Under the pieces are notes generated by a model that did no database searches, had not been told where the DNA came from, and saw nothing but the letters and a program-made list of their open reading frames with translations. Shown in pieces: positions 7,094 to 14,857 of a stretch of DNA of 17,259 bases (positions are counted from its first letter, which is position 1; the number at the start of each line of letters is the position of its first letter). Source of the DNA: Methanospirillum hungatei (GTDB taxonomy: Archaea > Halobacteriota > Methanomicrobia > Methanomicrobiales > Methanospirillaceae); the NCBI RefSeq assembly GCF_020216685.1, contig NZ_JAIWNS010000119.1:1-17259 (forward strand), in the 5' to 3' direction. The position numbers and the translations under genes are program-made.

Positions 7094-10000
7094 TGGCAGC
7101 AACCCCCCGTCAGCTTGAGGCAATCTCACGACATGATGTCAGCATGGTGGTTACTGCCGGTGCAGGAACCGGTAAGACCTTTGTCCTGGTGGAAAAGTAT
7201 CTGAACCTGGTTCAGGACCAGGGATATCGTATCAGGGATGTCCTTGCTCTTACCTTCACCGATAAAGCTGCAGCAGAGATGAAGGAGCGGGTCAGAAAGA
7301 CCATTGCAGAACGACTCAAAGATGATCCTGACAACCAGGTCTGGAAGGATGCACACGAAGAACTGGTCATTGCACCGGTTATGACATTTCATTCCTTCTG
7401 TGCGCAGATACTCCGGGAATTTGCCATTGAAGCAGGCCTGGACCCGGGTTTTGTGATCCTTGATGAGGGGCAGGCACTGGCTGTAGAACGGGAAGCATTT
7501 GAAACCCTCATCAGAAAACCTCCGGAAGAGATACAGGAATCACTCATCCGACTTCTTGCACTGATTGAAAAATTCCAGGTCAATCAGATCCTGACAACGC
7601 TCGCTCAAAATACCGACGCATTTTTACAGTTTGCAGAAGACCTGGCAGGGGATCCGGATGGAATTATCAATGTATGGGAGATCTTTTTAGAACAGGTCAG
7701 AACCCCGGTTATACATCAGTTTTTCGCTGACACGGATATCAGAGATGCAATTTCAGATTTCATCAGATTTGAAGAGGTATATAGATACATGGATGATCGT
7801 GCAGTCCGGTATTTACAGCAGGTCTGTCCTTATCTGTATGATCTCACTCCTGATGCCCCACCTGAAACGTTGCATAAAGCAGCAGAAGAATTTCTAAAAA
7901 TTCGTCCGACCGGTAAACTGGGATCACAAAAAATATGGGACAATGATGACTTAAGCCGGTTTCGTGAAGCGAAAACCTGCCTTATCGAAAACCTTGAAAA
8001 GGCAGTTCCATTTTTCTCCCTGTATATCGATAAAGATTCACGATTTACTGCATCGACCATCACGTTCTTTCGGGATCTGGCTCTCGTAGCAGGGTATTAC
8101 TTTGACCTTTTACGTACCTTGAAAAGGCAGGCCAATGGGGTTGATTTCAATGATCTCATCCAGTTGACCAGGGAATTTCTGCAATCCCATCAGGATATCG
8201 TTGCCCGGCATATCAGACCCCGGTATCAGTATATTCTGGTTGATGAATTCCAGGACACCGACCCTGCTCAATTTGAGATAATCACTGCGATCATCGGTGA
8301 ATTACACCCAGGAACGCGAAGTCTCTTTATCGTTGGGGATCCCAAGCAGTCGATTTACCTGTTCCGGAATGCTGATGTAACACGGTTTAAGGAAGCTCAG
8401 ACCCGTATTCTCTCCGACTGTAAGGGGAATCTCATCAATCTGGATACAAGTTTTCGCAGTTGTCGGGAGGTTATCGGATGTGTCAATTATCTCTTCTCCC
8501 GGATCTTTGCATCAACTGAGAAACCCTGGGAATTTGGATATGAACCAATTCAGGTCTGCGATGACCGGAAAGCATCACCTGGTTCTATTACCGTGCTCCT
8601 TCCTGGAAAGGCACCAAAAGGGAGTGAACGGTCTGAGACAAAGGAGATAGAAGCAGGAATGGTGGCAGATCTTGTCCATCAGATCGTCTCCTGCGGTTCA
8701 TTTCAGATTACTGACCGGGACGGAGTAATGCGGCCGGCCGGATATGGAGATATCGCCATTCTTATTGAGCGACGGACTCATCTTACCCGGTATACGACCG
8801 CTCTTTCCAGAAAGGAGACTCCTTTTTATGTCCATGGGGGGATCGGATTCTACTCCAGGCAGGAGATCTATGATCTCTATAATATCCTCTCCTTCCTCTT
8901 ACGCCCCTATGATAATGCTGCACTTTTCGGTGTCCTTCGATCTCCCTATTTCAGCTTCTCTGATCCGCTGATCTATCATATCCTTCACATTCCAGGAGCG
9001 AAACGAAGCTGGAGCCTGTATGATAAATTACGGGCCTGTGCTGAACGATTCACTGCCTACGCCTCTGATACCGGTTCATCAGAGGAGGTCCTTTCCTGCT
9101 CATCTGCTGATCGGGACCTCATTCTCCGTGCAGCCCGGTTACTTGAATCATGGAGAAAACTTGCCGGGAGAGAGCCGGTCGTACCTCTGGTAACCCGCAT
9201 CATCCGTGAATCCGGCATTCTTACTATCTATGGTGCATTGGAGCAGGGTGAACAACAGGCAGCAAACCTGACAAAACTTCTTGGAATCATCCGGGGGAGA
9301 ACAGAGGGCGGATACTATAGTTTATTTGATCTGGTGCAGGACATGACGATCTCCATCGCTGATGAGGAACGGGAAGGAGAGGCTGCACTTGATACCCTCT
9401 CAAAGACTTCGGTGAATATTATGACCGTGCATGCCGCGAAAGGTCTAGAATTTCCTGTCGTCATACTTCCTGACATGGGTTCATCACGGGAAGGAAAACT
9501 GGGCCCCATCCTTTCCGGTGATCATCCTCACCTCTATGGAGTCAAAATTCCGGATCCTGATCAGGATTATGATATCAAAGAGACTCCGATCTATACTGCA
9601 TTGTCGCTTATTCAGAAAGAAAAGGAATCGGCTGAGCGAAAACGACTCTTTTATGTAGGAGCCACGAGAGCCAGGGATCATCTTGTTCTCTGTGGGAAAC
9701 AACCTGATAAATTCTATGAATCGGTGGATAAGAGTAATAACAGGATTGACTGGGTGTGCACGCTCTTTGGGATAACAAAGGACATTGCAGAAGAAGGGGG
9801 CGTTATTCGGATTGATCCGGAAGATGGAGGGAACCCTATCGACATTACCATCCTGACCGATCCTGATCAGCTGACCCGGATGTGGGCACAGGAGGCGCTT
9901 CCTCCTCTTACCCTGCCAGATGAGTATATTTCGTTGGCCGGAACCAGAAAATATGGCCTTTATTCAGAAATGCCTGATAAAAATACCACAATCAGACCAG

Positions 10001-10542
10001 TTCCGGTGACCGATATCGGACTATTGGGAAAAGCGACAGGACACGAAGAGACTCTTCATCAGGTCACGATTCCTGGTGGCTCTCATCTCCTGCCTGATGA
10101 GATTGGAATTTTGCTTCATCAGATATTTTCAGGAAAGGATACAAAATCAGTCCTTGTCTCGTATGGTATCGCAAGTCCTGAAGCAGAGTCCTTTTGTAAT
10201 ACCTTATATCAGCGGTTTCTCAGCACCCCTCTCATTCGTGATGCAGTTCGTTCATTCCAGGAAATTTCCTTCATAACCTATTCTGGGAATTACCCGGTTA
10301 CCGGACGCATTGACCGGCTGATTCAGGACAGCAACAATGAATGGGCTGTTATTGATTATAAATCAGGGGACAAGGACGGAGCAGAACTGCAACTGAATAT
10401 ATACCGGATTGCAGCAGAGGCACTCACCGGCAAGCCGGTCAGAATGTTCCTTTATTCTATGAACACCGGAGAGTTTACAATGCCCCGTTTTCTTTCTGAT
10501 GAAGATATCCATGAGGCTGTCAGGAGATATCTGGGAGAATAA
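7093..10542 (+). CDS. addA: AddA-like UvrD/RecB-family helicase-nuclease
   Basis: With the start at 7093 the protein has 1149 residues, close to bacterial AddA. All superfamily 1A helicase motifs are visible: Gln7 (Q motif), Walker A AGAGTGKT at 22-29, motif Ia LTFTDKAAAEM near 53, FHSFCAQIL near 99, DFNDLI in the 1B region, Walker B VDEFQDTD at 383-390, motif III GDPKQSIYLFR at 415-425, a TSFRS motif IV, motif V TVHAAKGLEF at 778-787 and motif VI YVGATRARD at 854-862. The C-terminal 150 residues hold a PD-(D/E)XK nuclease: His1009 in LLHQIF, Glu1057, Asp1074 in GRIDRL, Asp1088 and Lys1090 in IDYKSG, and Gln1100/Tyr1104. ATPase and nuclease therefore both look active. Expected role: 3'-to-5' translocase and nuclease of a two-nuclease end-resection complex with the upstream AddB. 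Only 18 bases separate its stop from the convergent malQ stop. Confidence 0.92.
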   Translation: MAATPRQLEAISRHDVSMVVTAGAGTGKTFVLVEKYLNLVQDQGYRIRDVLALTFTDKAAAEMKERVRKTIAERLKDDPDNQVWKDAHEELVIAPVMTFHSFCAQILREFAIEAGLDPGFVILDEGQALAVEREAFETLIRKPPEEIQESLIRLLALIEKFQVNQILTTLAQNTDAFLQFAEDLAGDPDGIINVWEIFLEQVRTPVIHQFFADTDIRDAISDFIRFEEVYRYMDDRAVRYLQQVCPYLYDLTPDAPPETLHKAAEEFLKIRPTGKLGSQKIWDNDDLSRFREAKTCLIENLEKAVPFFSLYIDKDSRFTASTITFFRDLALVAGYYFDLLRTLKRQANGVDFNDLIQLTREFLQSHQDIVARHIRPRYQYILVDEFQDTDPAQFEIITAIIGELHPGTRSLFIVGDPKQSIYLFRNADVTRFKEAQTRILSDCKGNLINLDTSFRSCREVIGCVNYLFSRIFASTEKPWEFGYEPIQVCDDRKASPGSITVLLPGKAPKGSERSETKEIEAGMVADLVHQIVSCGSFQITDRDGVMRPAGYGDIAILIERRTHLTRYTTALSRKETPFYVHGGIGFYSRQEIYDLYNILSFLLRPYDNAALFGVLRSPYFSFSDPLIYHILHIPGAKRSWSLYDKLRACAERFTAYASDTGSSEEVLSCSSADRDLILRAARLLESWRKLAGREPVVPLVTRIIRESGILTIYGALEQGEQQAANLTKLLGIIRGRTEGGYYSLFDLVQDMTISIADEEREGEAALDTLSKTSVNIMTVHAAKGLEFPVVILPDMGSSREGKLGPILSGDHPHLYGVKIPDPDQDYDIKETPIYTALSLIQKEKESAERKRLFYVGATRARDHLVLCGKQPDKFYESVDKSNNRIDWVCTLFGITKDIAEEGGVIRIDPEDGGNPIDITILTDPDQLTRMWAQEALPPLTLPDEYISLAGTRKYGLYSEMPDKNTTIRPVPVTDIGLLGKATGHEETLHQVTIPGGSHLLPDEIGILLHQIFSGKDTKSVLVSYGIASPEAESFCNTLYQRFLSTPLIRDAVRSFQEISFITYSGNYPVTGRIDRLIQDSNNEWAVIDYKSGDKDGAELQLNIYRIAAEALTGKPVRMFLYSMNTGEFTMPRFLSDEDIHEAVRRYLGE

Positions 10543-10560
10543 ACCTCTCCTGATTGAGGA

Positions 10561-12054
10561 TTATCTTCCGTATATTTTTACAAAATCTGAGAGCCGGCCT
10601 GTGAGTTCTTCTGATATCATCCCTTCCTGTAACCGCCATCTCCAGTTTCCGTCCTCAGTCCCTGGTTTATTCATTCGTGCAGATGAGTCAAGTCCCAGAA
10701 TATCCTGCATCGGTATGATTGCAGTATGAGCACTGCTCATCATCGCCAGACGGATGAATATATCAGATATCTCGTGAATTCCTGGCTCCCTTCCGAGGTA
10801 GGCGGTAAGCCTTTGTTTCTCTTCAGGAGTTGCATCCTGTTCATACCACCCCCTGACTGGTGTATTATCATGGGTCCCGGTATATACAACCGAATCTTTG
10901 GGGATATTATGCAGAATGTACGGGTTATCTCCGGTTGGGGAACTGAAGGCAAAGACCAGGACTTTCATACCAGGAATCATAAACTCTCTCATGATCTCCC
11001 TGACATCAGATGTGATAATTCCCAGATCCTCCGCAATAATTGGGAGACAGGGGAATTCTTTCACCAGTGTCCTGATGAAATCCCAGGCAGGAGCCTCTAT
11101 CCATCTTCCCTCTATCGCGGTATCTGATCCAGCTCTAATCTCCCAGAATCCGACAAGCCCCCTGAAATGATCGATCCGTACATAATCAACCATGGAGAGT
11201 TCTCTCTTCAATCGTAAAAGCCACCAGGAGAACCCGGAATTCTTCATGGCATCCCAGTCATAGAGCGGATTGTTCCATACCTGCCCGTTTGCACTGAAAT
11301 AATCCGGAGGAACACCTGCAACGAACCTTGGCTTTTTCTCTTCATCCAGCTGGAAGAGATCAGGATAGGTCCAGACATCACTACTGTCGTAATCGATATA
11401 GATGGGAATATCCCCGATAAGTCGTATGCCGGCAGAATGGCATTTTTTCCTGAGTGCCTCCCATTGACCGGAGAAGATGTACTGAAGGAACTTCTCACGC
11501 TCTAGTACTGAATCATTCTTCTTCTGAAACTCAAGAAGTGCCTGTGGATCCCTGTCTCTCAATGCATAAGGCCAGTCTGACCAGACAGCCGGTGCATAAT
11601 GTTTTCTGATTGCGCAAAAAAGAGCGTAATCATCAAGCCACCATGCCTGTTCATTACAAAAGTCGATAAACCGGTGGTCTGATCCAAAATACGAAAACCG
11701 GTTATATGCCATATCAAAGAGCCGTTCCTTATAAGCAAGAACTGCTTTAAAATCTACATCATCATGGGGACCATCCAGACCCTTCTGCAGATCTGAGGGA
11801 TCGAGATAGCCGTCATTGACCAGCTGTTCAGGACTAATAAAAAGTGGGTTGCCTGCAAAAGCAGAGATAGAATGGTACGGTGAGTTGTCATACCTGATAT
11901 CGGTCGGGTGAACCGGAAGGATCTGCCAGTACCGCTGTCCTGATGCCTGTAAAAAATCAACAAACCGGTGTGCCTGAAAGCCCAGATCGCCAATTCCGAA
12001 CTGACCGGGAAGTGACGTGATGTGAAGGAGAATACCACTCCCACGGGTCTTCAT
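10561..12054 (-). CDS. malQ: 4-alpha-glucanotransferase (GH77, amylomaltase)
   Basis: A 497-residue protein, the normal length for the short, non-plant-type GH77 enzymes. It begins with the family signature (GSGILLHITSLPG, then FGIGDLG). The three acidic catalytic residues are in place: nucleophile Asp295 in YVRIDHFRG, acid/base Glu342 in IAEDLG, and Asp396 in GTHDNTP. The GDIPIYIDYDSSDVW segment (214-228) is also typical. It moves alpha-1,4-glucan segments between chains and releases glucose, acting in the cytoplasm on maltodextrins from glycogen-like polymers. It lies downstream of the GH57 gene on the same strand with a 92-base gap that appears to carry its own TATA element and a tandem repeat, so it may be transcribed both with and apart from that gene. 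Start at 12054: the family motif begins at residue 5 and a GGAG lies just upstream. Confidence 0.96.
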   Translation of the reverse strand: MKTRGSGILLHITSLPGQFGIGDLGFQAHRFVDFLQASGQRYWQILPVHPTDIRYDNSPYHSISAFAGNPLFISPEQLVNDGYLDPSDLQKGLDGPHDDVDFKAVLAYKERLFDMAYNRFSYFGSDHRFIDFCNEQAWWLDDYALFCAIRKHYAPAVWSDWPYALRDRDPQALLEFQKKNDSVLEREKFLQYIFSGQWEALRKKCHSAGIRLIGDIPIYIDYDSSDVWTYPDLFQLDEEKKPRFVAGVPPDYFSANGQVWNNPLYDWDAMKNSGFSWWLLRLKRELSMVDYVRIDHFRGLVGFWEIRAGSDTAIEGRWIEAPAWDFIRTLVKEFPCLPIIAEDLGIITSDVREIMREFMIPGMKVLVFAFSSPTGDNPYILHNIPKDSVVYTGTHDNTPVRGWYEQDATPEEKQRLTAYLGREPGIHEISDIFIRLAMMSSAHTAIIPMQDILGLDSSARMNKPGTEDGNWRWRLQEGMISEELTGRLSDFVKIYGR

Positions 12055-12074
12055 TCTCTGTCTCCGTACATCTT

Positions 12075-12083
12075 CATATACAT
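12075..12083 (-). promoter_or_regulatory. Candidate TATA box of malQ
   Basis: The minus strand reads TGTATATGA, centred about 25 bases before the malQ ATG at 12054. That is the spacing for a transcript starting at or just before the start codon. A GGAG within the short interval could act as a ribosome site if transcription starts slightly upstream. Confidence 0.4.
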
Positions 12084-12093
12084 TATTCCGCGA

Positions 12094-12113
12094 TTCATTT
12101 CAGTTCATTTCAG
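12094..12113. repeat. Tandem 10-bp direct repeat upstream of malQ
   Basis: TTCATTTCAG occurs twice in a row with no mismatch and no spacer. On the malQ strand the copies lie directly upstream of the candidate TATA region. A period of ten bases puts both copies on the same face of the helix, a usual arrangement for cooperative binding of a regulator. Chance or slippage duplication is the alternative. Confidence 0.55.
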
Positions 12114-12146
12114 TCTGATTATGGATAATTATTCTGCACCCATCCA

Positions 12147-14699
12147 TCAATGGCATCTGACACCTAAGTACTCACCAAGCAATGAATATTCCCTGACCCA
12201 GGTCTGGGCATGGTCATCGCCAGTCTCCATGGTCTGTTTCATCGTATGACACATATGCTGACCTATCCGGAAATATGTGTTCTGGCATGCCCAGAGATCC
12301 ATTGAGAGAGACAGTGGGGAGAGAAGGCTGAATAACCTGTTTACTAATAGGATGTCTTCAATACGGTCAGGCTCTTTTTCAATACCATTCAGAAGTCTTG
12401 CAATGGTATGAGCAGCATGGACTGAGAGGAGTTTTGTATCAGGAAGGAAATTCCCCCTGTCCATATCATTCAGTATCCTCTGAATTCTCTCAACATCAAT
12501 GATCTCCTCATCAAGACAGGTAATAAGTTCCCGGTTTAAGGTGTATTGGATAGGAAAATCAAGTGCTATCGGTGTAGGAATATTCAGTTCCTTCATTGCG
12601 GTAACAAATGGAAAATGTCTGTGGCAGAGTTGATGGTATGCATACTGAGCACTTTCCAGGGCTTCATTAAGAATACTATACATTACTTTTCTTTTTCCAT
12701 CAGGAAACAGGTGCCAGAGTGAGTATGAATGCACATCAAAATGCCGGTCTATTGACAAAATCATACCCGGAAGATCACTTTTTGTAAAGGCATTCCAAAT
12801 ATCCTCTTTAATCTCTTCAAAATCATCTTCAGAGGAATACGTCCGTACTCCTCCGACGAAATTATGATCCCCCATATGAAGAGCGATAAACATCAGCGTT
12901 GATTCTTTGAATGTACTCTTCGATCTGAAGAGGGCATGCCCCATAGCCAGCTTTAAACTCCCGGTCTCTGCTTGTTCATATGATTTACAACAGATCTCAT
13001 AGAGACTCATCGGCGATTCATCAGGTCTTCCTTCAATCAGGGACATGATGGCATACTGAAAAGCAAGTCGGTTGATATCAAAAATGGCGGTTTTTACATA
13101 TTTTGTGTAGATGTCCCCGCCATTTCCAAGATGTGCCACATTTGAAGCACCTTTTTCAAGATACCTGATAAATTCAGGTTCAAAGTTCATACCGGTCACA
13201 TCACGGGCCAGCTGCATCGCCCGGCAGGCATACATCATAATCTGGACGGTTTCAATGCCAGCAAGATCATCAAAAAACCACCCGCAACTGGTCTGCATAA
13301 AGAGGGCATTCTTCTGCATCTCAAGAAGTTTCAGGCATCTCGTTATCTCTTCAGGATTGGGTGTCCGCTTCGCATATGATGAAAAGAAACGGGATATCTC
13401 TTCATGAGTCCGGTGGATGATGAGGTCACCGTAGGCATCCCTGATCTGCCAGGGATCATGAAAGAGTACTTCCATCTCCCGTTCAAAAAGGACCGCCAGT
13501 TCATTTATGAGCCATGATATCGCATCCCTGAGAGGCCTCCGCCATTTCTGGTTCCATGGTTTAAGATTATACGGAGATGACCCGGAAGTGAATGATGCCG
13601 GATAACAGACCGATGTATCCGAAATCAGGCAGGCGTATAACGCCCGGCAACCACAATCATCCTCCCAGCGTTTGACACCATGACTGCAGCTCCATGAGGT
13701 GTTTTCTGCTATGGCCACTTCATACCCTGGTGGAAATCTCTCCAGGTATTCACCGTATATGGTAATCTTTGCCAGGTCCTTTGATTCAATCTCATGGAGG
13801 GCATATGCCAGTGCCATATCAGCAAACCGGTGATGATGTCCATATGTCTCTCCGTCGGTTGCAATAGAGACCAGATGTGGCGTTTTTGTATCACGTGGGA
13901 ATGCATCAATGAGTCGTCTCGTGAACTGATCGCCATTTTCAAGCAGGTTTCCAAAAGCCACCTCTCCTGCTATCCCCGGCTCGTAAAAAAATATCGCAAT
14001 GGTTCTTCCTGATGGGAGGATGCACAGATATGGTCTGCCGATATGAAGAGTTTCTTTGGTAACATCGTTCCAGGTCTCATCTCCTATCTTCCGAATCCGC
14101 CTGGCCTGGTGAGGTGCAAGGATGGTAAACCGTATCCCATGGAGGGCAAGAAGATCAAGGGTTTCATTATCCACCGCAGTCTCAGATAACCACATCCCTT
14201 CCGGCATCCTGCCAAACCGGTAGATGAAATCTTTCACCCCCCAGATTATCTCGGTTTCCTTATCCCGGCTGTTTGCAAGAGGCATAATCAGGTGATTATA
14301 TATCTGGGCGATTGCTGATCCATGACCCGAAAAGGTCTGCTGACTATCCTTATCTGCCTGAAGGATGGCCTGATAGACCTCCTGGTTATGGGTATTCAGC
14401 CATGATAGGAGAGTCGGCCCGAAGTTGAAACTGATTCTTGAGTAATTATTTACAATATCTATGATCCGGCGTTCAGATCCAAGAATCCGTGATGCTGCGT
14501 TTGGGGCATAACATTCATTGGTGACCCGTTCATTCCAGTCATGAAAAGGAAATGCAGATTCTTCAATCTCAATCTCTTCCAGCCATGGATTTTCCCGTGG
14601 AGGCTGGTAAAAATGTCCATGAATGCAAATATATCGGTTGATAGAGTTCACCCCGCCAGGATCCTGAATCATGTATGTATCTCTTATGACACGTTTCAT
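12147..14699 (-). CDS. GH57-family glycoside hydrolase with DUF3536 domain
   Basis: An 850-residue protein. Residues about 22-330 are a GH57 catalytic domain: motif 1 HGHFYQPP (28-35), a second conserved segment GHGSAIAQ near 125, WLSET at 170-174 with Glu173 as likely nucleophile, and TDGETYGHHH at 281-290 with Asp282 as likely acid/base. A Cys-rich segment, SWSCSHG to CGC (335-351), and the long helical C-terminus (about 400-850) fit the DUF3536 group of GH57 proteins annotated as alpha-amylase/alpha-mannosidase-like. No signal peptide is seen, so it acts in the cytoplasm, probably on an alpha-glucan such as glycogen; exact bond specificity cannot be read. It lies upstream of malQ on the same strand, supporting a shared role. 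The start is uncertain: relatives begin near NRYICIHGHF (residue 21), the GAGGAGAGG site is 17-25 bases before the ATG at 14699, and ATG 14672 or GTG 14651 are alternatives. Confidence 0.88.
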   Translation of the reverse strand: MKRVIRDTYMIQDPGGVNSINRYICIHGHFYQPPRENPWLEEIEIEESAFPFHDWNERVTNECYAPNAASRILGSERRIIDIVNNYSRISFNFGPTLLSWLNTHNQEVYQAILQADKDSQQTFSGHGSAIAQIYNHLIMPLANSRDKETEIIWGVKDFIYRFGRMPEGMWLSETAVDNETLDLLALHGIRFTILAPHQARRIRKIGDETWNDVTKETLHIGRPYLCILPSGRTIAIFFYEPGIAGEVAFGNLLENGDQFTRRLIDAFPRDTKTPHLVSIATDGETYGHHHRFADMALAYALHEIESKDLAKITIYGEYLERFPPGYEVAIAENTSWSCSHGVKRWEDDCGCRALYACLISDTSVCYPASFTSGSSPYNLKPWNQKWRRPLRDAISWLINELAVLFEREMEVLFHDPWQIRDAYGDLIIHRTHEEISRFFSSYAKRTPNPEEITRCLKLLEMQKNALFMQTSCGWFFDDLAGIETVQIMMYACRAMQLARDVTGMNFEPEFIRYLEKGASNVAHLGNGGDIYTKYVKTAIFDINRLAFQYAIMSLIEGRPDESPMSLYEICCKSYEQAETGSLKLAMGHALFRSKSTFKESTLMFIALHMGDHNFVGGVRTYSSEDDFEEIKEDIWNAFTKSDLPGMILSIDRHFDVHSYSLWHLFPDGKRKVMYSILNEALESAQYAYHQLCHRHFPFVTAMKELNIPTPIALDFPIQYTLNRELITCLDEEIIDVERIQRILNDMDRGNFLPDTKLLSVHAAHTIARLLNGIEKEPDRIEDILLVNRLFSLLSPLSLSMDLWACQNTYFRIGQHMCHTMKQTMETGDDHAQTWVREYSLLGEYLGVRCH

Positions 14700-14765
14700 G
14701 GTTTGATAGTTTTGTTCCTCTCCTCACATGGGAGACCTTCCCGTGAGATTGACCGGGTAGTGACA

Positions 14766-14773
14766 GGTATATC
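14766..14773 (-). promoter_or_regulatory. Candidate TATA box of the GH57 gene
   Basis: The minus strand reads GATATACC about 70 bases before the ATG at 14699. This would give a leader of roughly 45 bases that contains the purine-rich GAGGAGAGG at 14714-14722. The palindromes at 14772-14791 sit directly upstream and touch this element. Confidence 0.35.
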
Positions 14774-14791
14774 AAAATTTTGAGATCTCAA
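14772..14791. promoter_or_regulatory. Two overlapping 12-bp palindromes, candidate shared operator
   Basis: TCAAAATTTTGA (14772-14783) and TTGAGATCTCAA (14780-14791) are each perfectly self-complementary and share a central TTGA. The result is three half-sites in alternating orientation, TCAA-n4-TTGA-n4-TCAA, at an 8-base period. The site lies in the 158-base region between the divergent GH57 and HEPN genes, next to the TATA candidate of the former and about 30 bases upstream of that of the latter. Binding by a dimeric regulator is inferred. Confidence 0.45.
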
Positions 14792-14812
14792 TCCTGTTTT
14801 ATCCGGAAACTG

Positions 14813-14830
14813 CCAAAAAACATATATATC
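14813..14830 (+). promoter_or_regulatory. BRE and TATA box of the HEPN-domain gene
   Basis: An A-rich BRE-like stretch (CCAAAAAA, 14813-14820) is followed by CATATATATC (14821-14830). The TATA core is centred about 32 bases before the ATG at 14858, predicting a leader of only a few bases. This supports starting the gene at 14858 rather than at a TTG further upstream, which would put the promoter inside the coding region. Confidence 0.6.
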
Positions 14831-14857
14831 TATGCCAGTACTGTTTTTATTGGATTT

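Noticed and set aside
10543..10560. Hairpin terminator between the convergent addA and malQ stops
   Set aside because: The only symmetry is TCCT-n5-AGGA, a four-base stem without a T-tract on either strand; too weak to call.
10726..11127. 133-codon open frame on the plus strand opposite malQ
   Set aside because: It is antisense to a well-supported GH77 gene and resembles no known protein; the same holds for other antisense frames such as 697-1044, 2095-2424, 6020-6415 and 14887-15210.
14780..14857. N-terminal extension of the HEPN protein from TTG 14780
   Set aside because: The TATA box at 14821-14830 and BRE fall inside this stretch, TTG is a rare start, and the palindrome at 14780-14791 explains the sequence better.
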